Assembly: GCA_050747825.1 (NCBI GenBank)
Contig: JBOGJG010000390.1
Span: 1 to 22,655 of the forward strand
DNA from: JBOGJG01 sp050747825
Lineage (GTDB): Bacteria; Acidobacteriota; UBA6911; RPQK01; JBOGJG01
Direction of reading: 5' to 3'
Length of the DNA stretch: 22,655 bases
The notes beneath the pieces are model-generated. The model was not told the origin of the DNA and made no database searches. It saw only the letters and a program-made list of their open reading frames with translations. This document shows positions 1 to 6,278 of the stretch, one piece after another (the stretch's first letter is position 1; every line of letters begins with the position of its first letter). Made by a program: the position numbers and the translations under genes.

Positions 1-50
1 CAGTTACAGAGTGAAGGTCCGTCAAATGTGCCAGAACGTGAGAAATACTA

Positions 51-82
51 TTGTATTACGAACTTAAATAACGGTTTATATA
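51..82 (+). promoter_or_regulatory. Possible promoter of the deaminase/amidohydrolase pair
   Basis: The first ~157 bases are clearly AT-rich compared with the rest of the window and hold no credible gene. A TTGTAT hexamer at 51-56 is followed 18 bases later by TTTATA at 75-80, running into TATATAA, which resembles a weak sigma-70 promoter. It would give a leader of about 70 bases before the broken deaminase gene. This is pattern matching only and there is no conserved operator to support it. Confidence 0.25.
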
Positions 83-157
83 ACACCAGTCTCGGGGAGT
101 CAAACACTTCGCCCGCTAAATATCATATTGTAAGACCGAATTTCATAGAGTACACTG

Positions 158-860
158 ATGCGCGGAGGAATGAACCGGGCAGAAGAAATCCGTTCTCTTA
201 ATGCTTTAAGTGCCGATAAATTGCCCTCTGCGGCAGGCGGCCGATTACTGGTTCTGGAAAATCTAGAAGAGATCCACCGGCACTTTGCCCGGTCTATTGC
301 TGACGTGGTCTGCCGTAACAATCGAGCAGGCTGCCGGACGGTTCTGATTCTCCCTTACGGCCCCACCGGTCAATATCCGCTCTTGCGGGACATGATCAAC
401 GAAGAAGGGATCAGCCTGGCAGACGCCAGCTTTTTCTTCATGGATGAATACTGCGATGATTCGGGTCGCGTTCTTGACGCCTCCCATCCACTCAGTTTTC
501 GCGGAAGCCTTCAATGGTTTTGGGACTCTCTGGATCCCGACCTGCGCCCGGCCGCGCCTGGTACGTTTCAGCGAGAAGACGGTGATCATGAATGCTATCC
601 GCTCTCGAGTGGGAGGTGATCTGGAAAATTTCCCGCGCTGGGCCTGGACTTTGGGAATGAAACAGTGCCTTTCCGCCCGTCGTATCCAGCTCTATTGCCG
701 CAACGATATCGATGGCTTGGACTGGGCCAACACGGTCCTGCGGCTGGCTGTCCTGGGGCATCCAGGGGATGATTATCCAGTCACCTGGATTCGAGAGCAT
801 GGAGATTGGCAGATCGTCACGGACCGCAAAACGGCAGATCCGCCGCCGCACGCGTTGTAG
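158..860 (+). pseudogene. Broken glucosamine-6-phosphate deaminase/isomerase-like (NagB family) gene with internal deletion
   Basis: Two reading frames together look like a NagB/SugarP-isomerase protein. The first (158-~560) contains the phosphate-loop-like PYGPTGQYPLL, the FMDEYC motif that normally carries the catalytic aspartate, and HPLSFRG. The second frame (~565-860) resumes with TVIMNAIRS, then GGDLENFPRWAWTLGMK, SARRIQLYCRN and the family-typical C-terminus ending at TAG 858. The middle, which in the family holds the GxGxxGH loop with the ring-opening His/Glu, is absent and the frame changes. About 60-80 codons appear to have been lost near 545-575. The remaining product cannot be a working deaminase. 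The start is 158 or 170; GGAGG at 164-168 lies too close to the ATG at 170 to decide. In the living pathway this family converts GlcN6P to Fru6P plus ammonia. An assembly error is the main alternative to a true pseudogene. Confidence 0.75.
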
Positions 861-871
861 AATCGATCCTT

Positions 872-1678
872 ATGAGAATCATTGACGTTCACCACCATTG
901 GGTCAATGAGCCCGATTATCTGGACAGCCTGTTGGCCGAGATGGATCGCCTTCAGATCGAGAGCGTGGGCTTGATGGCCATGGGGCCTGCTTTTCAGCGG
1001 CTCTTTTTAACTCGGCCGCAGCCGGCCGGCTGCTGCGACAATGAAGATCTCGCGAAAGTTCTCGTCCAGCGCGGCGACCGCTTTTTTGGATATGGTTTTT
1101 ATCGGCTTGGGCAGGACAACCCGGATCGGGTCGATTGGTTTGCCGATCAGGGGTTTTCAGGTGTCAAGTTTCACATCCCGGCCTGGGACTATGATGACGA
1201 GCGCTGCTTCCCCGCCTATGAGAGAGCTGCCCTCAACCGATTGCCCTGTCTCTTTCACACCGGGATCTTTTTCTTACCTGAGCCGCTCCCGGGCCGGCGC
1301 CTCAGTTCGGCCCGCTGCCGGCCGGTGATGCTGGATCCCATCGCCAATGAATTTCCGTCCCTGAAGATGATCATTGCTCACCTGGGTGTTTGCTGGGGTG
1401 AGGAGGCTGCCGCCCTGTGCCGGATCTATCCCAATATCTATGCCGACCTGTCCGGTCGAGTGGATGGATGGATTTCCAGCAAGAGCATCGACTGGTTCAG
1501 GGAAATGCTCTACTGGCCGGAGGCTCATCGCAAGATCGTCTTCGGCAGCGATGTCCATTACTCGCAAATTGAAATCACTCTTCAGAAGCAGACCGGTATC
1601 CTGCAGCAACTGGGCTGGCCCCCTGACCAGATCGAGAACGTCTTTTACCATAATGCCAGGGAAGTGTTTGGATTCTGA
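872..1678 (+). CDS. Metal-dependent amidohydrolase (amidohydrolase_2 / TIM-barrel family)
   Basis: A 268-residue protein with the full metal-site signature of the amidohydrolase superfamily: HxH at residues 7-9 (DVHHH), His101 after the VKF strand, His129 (LFHTG), His170 (IIAHLG) and Asp227 (FGSDVH). The closest general match is the amidohydrolase_2 group, which hydrolyses or decarboxylates small carboxylated or lactone substrates; the actual substrate cannot be read from sequence. The start is the ATG at 872, because the barrel begins directly with RIIDVHHH; the in-frame extension back to 806 overlaps the neighbour and looks spurious. There is no signal peptide, so it should be cytoplasmic. 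It lies 11 bases after the broken deaminase gene and was probably cotranscribed with it. This suggests an amino-sugar or sugar-acid pathway of which only this step remains intact. Confidence 0.85.
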   Translation: MRIIDVHHHWVNEPDYLDSLLAEMDRLQIESVGLMAMGPAFQRLFLTRPQPAGCCDNEDLAKVLVQRGDRFFGYGFYRLGQDNPDRVDWFADQGFSGVKFHIPAWDYDDERCFPAYERAALNRLPCLFHTGIFFLPEPLPGRRLSSARCRPVMLDPIANEFPSLKMIIAHLGVCWGEEAAALCRIYPNIYADLSGRVDGWISSKSIDWFREMLYWPEAHRKIVFGSDVHYSQIEITLQKQTGILQQLGWPPDQIENVFYHNAREVFGF

Positions 1679-1765
1679 CCATCTTGACCACCACCTGAGG
1701 CGGGGGCAGTTGCGATTACATCCGACGGTGGGTGCTTTTGAGCGGACCCAGGGAAGACCAAAACA

Positions 1766-1796
1766 ATATTGATCCGTTAAGATCAATATGTATAAT
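1766..1796 (+). promoter_or_regulatory. Sigma-70-like promoter with embedded palindromic operator, copper-type operon
   Basis: TTGATC at 1769-1774 and a perfect TATAAT at 1791-1796 are separated by 16 bases. A perfect inverted repeat with 9-bp arms, ATATTGATC (1766-1774) and GATCAATAT (1781-1789), and a 6-base centre CGTTAA, covers the -35 box and fills the spacer. This is where a dimeric repressor or a MerR-type spacer-binding activator would sit. Downstream genes (TolC channel, multicopper oxidase) suggest metal control. That link is inference, and the palindrome does not match a metal-regulator box I can name with confidence. Confidence 0.6.
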
Positions 1797-1803
1797 GGAG
1801 GCC

Positions 1804-2190
1804 GTGGGCGAAAAAAAGGTGGCTCAGGGCGCCGTTATCTCGTTGGTTCTGCTTCTATTAATTTCCACTGTTGGGGCCGTGGTGTGTCCATGGGAATGCG
1901 CTCGTAACGGAAGATCCATGGACGCTGAGGCCGCTCAAGTGAATCCTTGTCACGAGACGCAAGAGAGCCCGGGGCCCGATCTGCCGGATGAGAGCCGTTG
2001 CAAAGAAGGTTGGCACGAGAGCGCCAGCATCGTCCCCGCTAAATACAGCATCGCAATACAGGTTCACTCTGTCGCACAAGATCTCAATATTTCCCTTATT
2101 GACCTGCTCACTTCGGCGAATGTCTCAGTGTATCCGCCACTGACGACGTTTTCCTGGCCCCCTGCTCAATCGTCTGTTCTAAGAATTTAA
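1804..2190 (+). CDS. Small exported or membrane-anchored Cys-containing protein at head of efflux/copper operon
   Basis: From the GTG at 1804 the protein is ~128 residues: a short basic N-terminus (GEKK), one hydrophobic segment of about 20 residues ending in VGAVVC, then CPWEC, CHE and CKE cysteines in a hydrophilic region, and a C-terminal part rich in Ser/Pro. I do not recognise a named family, but small Cys/His-containing exported proteins are common at the start of heavy-metal efflux operons, so metal binding is a reasonable guess. The start is uncertain. An ATG at 1795 overlaps the TATAAT box, so if that promoter is real it is not in the transcript, and GTG 1804 (nearly leaderless) or GTG 1819 is used. 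An upstream in-frame GTG at 1732 lies before the promoter. The efflux channel gene starts 83 bases after its stop. Confidence 0.55.
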   Translation: MGEKKVAQGAVISLVLLLLISTVGAVVCPWECARNGRSMDAEAAQVNPCHETQESPGPDLPDESRCKEGWHESASIVPAKYSIAIQVHSVAQDLNISLIDLLTSANVSVYPPLTTFSWPPAQSSVLRI

Positions 2191-2273
2191 TCTTTCCTTC
2201 CAGTTCGCTTTCTCGTCTTGCGCCTGGGAGCGCCGGGCGAATCACACTATTTCTTGGATAAGGGAGGATACAG

Positions 2274-3641
2274 ATGAATTTTTACCGCTACATACGTTTC
2301 ACTCAGATGCTTGCAGTGGCGGCGCTTTTCACCCCGCATTTGGCAGGCATGCCTGCTCAAGAGATCACACCGGCCGAGCCCGTCCTAACATTGGAAGACC
2401 TGGAGCGAATGGCCCTGCGGAACAATCCCACCATTGCCCAGGCAGAAGCTGCAGTGCGCGCGGCTGAGGGATTGAAGCTCCAGGCTGGACTCTACCCCAA
2501 TCCCATTCTGGGTTATATGGGCGAAGAGCTGAGCGCGCGGGCTCCTTCCGAAACCAGTGAACATCTGATGTTCGTGGAGCAGAGGATCGTCACCGCGGGA
2601 AAGCTCTCCAAAAGCCGCAGCATTTTTGCTCAAGTGCAGGCGCAGGCCGAAGCAGAGGCTGAAGCCCAGAAGTTGCGGGTGCTTAATGCGGTGCGTGTGG
2701 TGTACTACGCAGCTCTGGGCGCGCAACGCCTGGTGGAGGTCCGTGCTGAGCTGGCTGGAATTGCCGGTGAAGCGGTAGACATTTCCGAGCAGCTTTTTAA
2801 TGTAGGCGCCGCCGACCGGCCCGATATCCTCGAGGTTGAAATTGAGGCGCAAAGGGCCGAACTGGATCTAATACGGGCCCAAAATAGTCTGGAGCAAGTC
2901 TGGCTGGTCCTGGCTGCGGTTGTAGGAGTGCCGTCCCTTCCACCGGCCCGGCTGGAAGGGAGCCTTGAAGAGAATATTCCCAGATTCGATCGGGAAACGA
3001 TCCTGTCTCAATTACTGCTCGAGAGCCCCGAGGTCAAGCAGGCCCAGGCCGGTGTGGAAAGAGCACAAGCCGTTTTAGACCGGGCCAAAGCAGAACCCGT
3101 TCCGGACATCCTCCTTCGCGGAGGCTTTGGCTATAACTTCGAAGAACTGGACGCCCTGGGCGGTTCAGTGGGACCGGAGGGATTTATCGAAGTCGGAATT
3201 CAGATCCCTCTGTTTGATCGCAACCAGGGAAATGTGGCCGCAGCTCGAGCCGAGGTGATTCGTGCGCAGAGGGAGCTCCAGCGGCGGAGACTGGCTCTGC
3301 GGGCACGCCTCGCCGCAGCCTACACCAGCTACTTGAACTCCTTGCGAATCGTAGAGCGCTATCAGGTTGACGTCCTGCCCCGAGCGCAGCAGGCGTATGA
3401 GCTCTATCGGACACGATTCCAGGAGATGGCGGCGGCCTACCCACAGGTACTGATTGCCCAGCGCACCTTCTTTCAGGTGCAAGGCGAGTATGTGGACGCT
3501 CTGGTCGATCTGAGACAGCAAGCCGTTCAGATCCAGGGGCTGTTGTTAACGGGAGGCCTGGACGCGCCCGGAGATCCTACTCCCGAAGTGGGGCTGGAAG
3601 CGGGCAATACCCAAAAATTCTTACAAGAGGAGATCCATTGA
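2274..3641 (+). CDS. TolC-family outer-membrane efflux channel (CusC/CzcC-like)
   Basis: A 455-residue protein with an N-terminal signal segment (LAVAALFTPHLAG, cleavage probably near MPAQE) and two outer-membrane-efflux repeats rich in long Ala/Glu/Gln coiled-coil helices. Each repeat opens in family style: TLEDLERMALRNNPTIAQAE, then LYPNPILGY near residue 78, and in the second half LLLESPEVKQAQAGVERAQA followed by IQIPLFDRNQGN. Length and layout match CzcC/CusC-type channels, which trimerise in the outer membrane and connect to RND or other pumps through an adaptor. A good ribosome site, AGGGAGGA, precedes the ATG. The stop overlaps the start of the multicopper oxidase gene, implying translational coupling. 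No pump or adaptor gene is encoded nearby, so its inner-membrane partner must be elsewhere or lost. Confidence 0.9.
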   Translation: MNFYRYIRFTQMLAVAALFTPHLAGMPAQEITPAEPVLTLEDLERMALRNNPTIAQAEAAVRAAEGLKLQAGLYPNPILGYMGEELSARAPSETSEHLMFVEQRIVTAGKLSKSRSIFAQVQAQAEAEAEAQKLRVLNAVRVVYYAALGAQRLVEVRAELAGIAGEAVDISEQLFNVGAADRPDILEVEIEAQRAELDLIRAQNSLEQVWLVLAAVVGVPSLPPARLEGSLEENIPRFDRETILSQLLLESPEVKQAQAGVERAQAVLDRAKAEPVPDILLRGGFGYNFEELDALGGSVGPEGFIEVGIQIPLFDRNQGNVAAARAEVIRAQRELQRRRLALRARLAAAYTSYLNSLRIVERYQVDVLPRAQQAYELYRTRFQEMAAAYPQVLIAQRTFFQVQGEYVDALVDLRQQAVQIQGLLLTGGLDAPGDPTPEVGLEAGNTQKFLQEEIH

Positions 3642-5074
3642 AAATGAAAAAAGGAAGAAGAGATTTTCTAAGGGGGGCAGCCTTTCTGGGAGCCGGCCTG
3701 GCAGCCGGCCGGACGGCAAAGGCTCAGCATGAGCACCATCATACAGGCGTCAAAACGACAGTGGCTGGCCAGCCGGCAGACAGTTCCGTTTCCGAGGCGG
3801 GCTTTTTGCCGGTCCATACCCCGGAAGTCCCGAAGTTGCCTTATACGCTGGAGAACGGAGTCAAGGTCTTTCACCTGGTGGCCGAGCCCATCAAGCGAGA
3901 GTTCGTTCCCGGAAAGGTCGTGGACGTATGGGGCTACAACGGCAGCATGCCCGGACCTACTATCGAAGTAATGGAGGGAGACACCGTTCGCATTGTTTTT
4001 CATAACAACCTGCCGGAATTTACCAGCATGCATTGGCATGGTCTGGAAGTGCCCATCGAAATGGACGGGGTTCCAGCCATCAGCCAGCCCCTGGTCCAGC
4101 CGGGGGAGATGTTCACTTACGAATTCACGCTGCACCAGCACGGGACATTCTTTTACCACTCTCACATGCCGATGCAGGAAATGATGGGGATGATCGGGTT
4201 CTTTATCATTCATCCGCGCAAACCCTATCAGCCGCGCGTGGACAAGGACTTCGGGCTCATTCTGCAGGAGTGGGCCATACTGCCCAACAACAGCATCCCC
4301 AATACTCTCGCCATGGAGTTCAACTGGCTCACCATGAACGGGAAGGCCGGACCTGACATCCCGCCACTGATCGTCAAGCAGGGCGAGCGGGTGCGCCTGC
4401 GTTTCGTCAATCTGGGGATGACCCACCACCCTATTCACCTGCACGGCCATCAGTTTTACGTCACAGGGACCGAAGGAGGACGAATACCTGAATCGGCTCA
4501 ATTCCCGGGAAATACGGTGCTCGTCGGCGTAGCGCAGGCCCGAGTCGTGGAGTTCGAAGCCAGCTACCTGGGCGATTGGATGTTGCACTGCCATCTGCCC
4601 CACCACATGATGAATCAGATGGTCTCGATGGTGGGTCCGATGAGCCACGCCGGCCCCGGGGTGCACACCGGGATGGGCATGGAAGAAGGTATGGGGATGA
4701 TCCAGGAAGGTCATGCGACGGATGAGGGACTGGGACCCAGTCTGGGACGCGCCACCGGACTGGCGACCTTCGAAAAAGCGGTCTCCCATGCGGTCGGATC
4801 CCAAAAGAGCGAGCATCAAGATCACATGATGGGTTCCAGCGGAGATAACAAGCGAGTCCCCGGTTTTCCTCAGGATATGTGGATGACCATGGATGAGGCA
4901 GTAGCCAAACCGGAAACTTACGGCATGGCTCCCGGCTGGACCGGCGCCATGATGGGTATGATGACGGTAGTCCGCGTTCTGCCTGAGGAGAAGTACGACC
5001 AGATTATGGCCATGGTCAAGGAGGGTAGAATCGGGCAGCCGGCACAGCCTCCAGCTCAGCACGATCAACACTGA
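3638..5074 (+). CDS. Tat-exported two-domain multicopper oxidase with Met/His-rich tail
   Basis: A 478-residue protein. Twin-arginine signal RRDFLRG at residues 7-13. Copper ligands are complete: HWHG (132-135) and HSH (174-176) in the first cupredoxin domain, HPIHLHGH (264-271) and HCHLPHHMMNQM (317-328) in the second, giving type-1 Cys318, His264, His323 and axial Met328 plus the trinuclear site. Only ~88 residues separate HSH from HPIHLHGH, too few for a middle domain, so this is a two-domain enzyme with the type-1 copper in domain 2. From residue ~330 a Met/His-rich extension (MGMEEGMGM, HQDHMM, AMMGMM) of ~145 residues follows, probably copper-binding. The start is TTG 3638, 5 bases after AGGAG and overlapping the preceding TGA; ATG 3644 is the alternative. 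Likely role: periplasmic oxidation of Cu(I) or phenols. It would form a trimer if like its relatives. Confidence 0.9.
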   Translation: MKMKKGRRDFLRGAAFLGAGLAAGRTAKAQHEHHHTGVKTTVAGQPADSSVSEAGFLPVHTPEVPKLPYTLENGVKVFHLVAEPIKREFVPGKVVDVWGYNGSMPGPTIEVMEGDTVRIVFHNNLPEFTSMHWHGLEVPIEMDGVPAISQPLVQPGEMFTYEFTLHQHGTFFYHSHMPMQEMMGMIGFFIIHPRKPYQPRVDKDFGLILQEWAILPNNSIPNTLAMEFNWLTMNGKAGPDIPPLIVKQGERVRLRFVNLGMTHHPIHLHGHQFYVTGTEGGRIPESAQFPGNTVLVGVAQARVVEFEASYLGDWMLHCHLPHHMMNQMVSMVGPMSHAGPGVHTGMGMEEGMGMIQEGHATDEGLGPSLGRATGLATFEKAVSHAVGSQKSEHQDHMMGSSGDNKRVPGFPQDMWMTMDEAVAKPETYGMAPGWTGAMMGMMTVVRVLPEEKYDQIMAMVKEGRIGQPAQPPAQHDQH

Positions 5075-5299
5075 ACCCGGTCCGAACCAGGAGAGTGACA
5101 TAAAGCTGGAAGAACGATTTGCGGTACAGCGGGGTCTGAAGTATGAGCTCAGTTCTGAAGCTATCGAAGGCCTCGGGAATGCGTCCTTCCTGTGGGCCGC
5201 GCTGCAAGGAGTTTGCCCAAGGTTTGACACCGAAGCGCCTCTCCAGACATAATGACAGCCTATTTCATATTGCGAAATCCCGGGAAGCCGGAGAGTGAA
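5075..5299 (+). other. Intergenic stretch with an unstarted open frame
   Basis: Between the multicopper oxidase and the IclR gene, GGAGAG at 5090-5095 looks like a ribosome site, but no ATG, GTG or TTG follows in a usable frame. A frame is open from before 5100 to the TAA at 5250 and encodes about 50 residues with no recognisable motif. It may be a remnant of a further operon gene or chance. No terminator hairpin was found after the oxidase. Confidence 0.25.
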
Positions 5300-6088
5300 G
5301 TGACGGAAAAGGCAAAAAAACCAACTTACCAGGTTAAGGTGATCGGCAAGACCTTTAGGATATTGGAGTGCTTGGTCCAACAGGCCATGGGACCGACTGA
5401 GATCAGCAAGAAGGTCGAGATGCATGTGAGTACGGTCTATCGCATTTTAAGCAACTTGCAGCAGGCAGGCTACGTGGTTCAGAGTCGCCCCAACGGCACA
5501 TTTGCCCTGAGCTTGAAGGTACTCAAGCTCTCGGACGCGGCGCTTCGCCAGTTGGATTTCCGAAAAGAGACCTTCCCTTTCCTGAAGGCCTTGAGCGAAA
5601 GGACACGGGAAACAGTGCACATGACGGTGCTGGAAGGGACGGAAGTGGTTTACATCGAGAAATGCGAGAGCTCCGAACCTGTTGCCGTCCATTCGCGCAT
5701 CGGAGGGCGGGCGCCGCTCCACTGCACTGCTGTGGGTAAGGCAATCCTGGCCTTTCTTCCCGAGCAGGCCCGAGAAGAGCTGCTGGGCCGGATCGAGTTA
5801 AAAAAGTTCACGTCCAACACAATCACCAGCCGTGGGGCGCTTAAGAGGGAATTATCCGCTGTCCAACGGCAAGCCTATGCCATGGATGACGAGGAATATC
5901 GCGAGGGCATACGTTGCATGGGGGCGCCTATTTTTGACTACAAAGGGGATGTGATCGCCGCTTTCTCAATCACCATTCCCGCCGCCCGTTTTGGTCATAA
6001 GCGAGTCAGTGAATTGGCCCTTCTGGTGCAAGATACCTCGCGCAAAATCTCCGGGCAACTGGGTTATCACGAGCAGGAAACGCACTAG
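5300..6088 (+). CDS. IclR-family transcriptional regulator
   Basis: About 262 residues from the GTG at 5300. The N-terminal winged helix-turn-helix spans roughly residues 10-75 (VIGKTFRILECL, PTEISKKVEMHVSTVYRIL, then the wing SRPNGTFALS). The C-terminal IclR effector domain follows, with characteristic GGRAPLHCTAVGKAILAFLP, the TSRGALKREL segment and the DDEEYREGIRCMGAPIFDYKG-like core. The family binds small organic acids or sugar derivatives and represses or activates catabolic operons as a dimer or tetramer. GTG 5300 is preceded by GGAGAG, while the alternative ATG at 5252 has no ribosome site; both keep the whole domain. It converges with the zinc alcohol dehydrogenase gene, a plausible target. 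Its stop codon TAG (6086-6088) lies inside the left end of the mobile element. Confidence 0.9.
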   Translation: MTEKAKKPTYQVKVIGKTFRILECLVQQAMGPTEISKKVEMHVSTVYRILSNLQQAGYVVQSRPNGTFALSLKVLKLSDAALRQLDFRKETFPFLKALSERTRETVHMTVLEGTEVVYIEKCESSEPVAVHSRIGGRAPLHCTAVGKAILAFLPEQAREELLGRIELKKFTSNTITSRGALKRELSAVQRQAYAMDDEEYREGIRCMGAPIFDYKGDVIAAFSITIPAARFGHKRVSELALLVQDTSRKISGQLGYHEQETH

Positions 6089-6278
6089 TGCTTCGTAACA
6101 TAAATAAGTGCGCTATCGCCCCAGCCCTTCGGGTCGCGGCGGCACTGGCCTGCTGGCTTTGTTGCTCCTCGGTCCCATATTCCCGATATGCTCTCTCGTC
6201 GCGCCTCGCCATCAGACCGCACCCATAGGGTACCCGGCTCGCGACGATAGCGCACTTATTTATGTTACGAAGCACTAG
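6085..6278. mobile_element. MITE-like element with 34-bp perfect inverted termini, inserted at CTAG
   Basis: The arms 6085-6118 and 6245-6278 are perfect inverted repeats of 34 bp, beginning CTAGTGCTTCGTAAC, enclosing ~126 GC-rich bases. There is no transposase gene. Both ends carry CTAG. If TA is the target duplication (6086-6087 and 6276-6277), the element proper is 6088-6275, 188 bp with ends GTGCTTCG/CGAAGCAC. This fits the TA-duplicating, CTAG-preferring behaviour known for IS630-Tc1-mariner transposons and the MITEs they move. A 4-bp CTAG duplication, as in some IS5-type elements, fits equally. The left end supplies the TAG stop of the IclR gene and the right end supplies the TAG stop of the dehydrogenase on the other strand. 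The long stem could also act as a bidirectional terminator. An open frame through it on the minus strand has no coding support. Confidence 0.85.

Noticed and set aside
806..871. Upstream start of the amidohydrolase at 806
   Set aside because: The added residues overlap the end of the deaminase remnant in another frame and do not belong to the barrel, which begins with RIIDVHHH right after ATG 872.
3668..5425. Long minus-strand open frame of 585 codons opposite the multicopper oxidase
   Set aside because: The plus strand encodes a clear oxidase with every copper ligand. The antisense frame is His/Leu-rich mirror sequence without any recognisable domain or ribosome site.
6006..6275. Minus-strand open frame through the MITE core (89 codons)
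   Set aside because: It starts within the inverted end and runs antisense into the IclR gene. Its composition and lack of motifs suggest chance, and such frames are often mis-annotated when the repeat recurs.
6085..6278. Reading the 194-bp palindrome simply as a rho-independent terminator
   Set aside because: The 34-bp perfect arms are separated by ~126 bases and are not followed by a U-run, and the ends carry a target-like duplication. A mobile element explains it better, although it may still terminate transcription.
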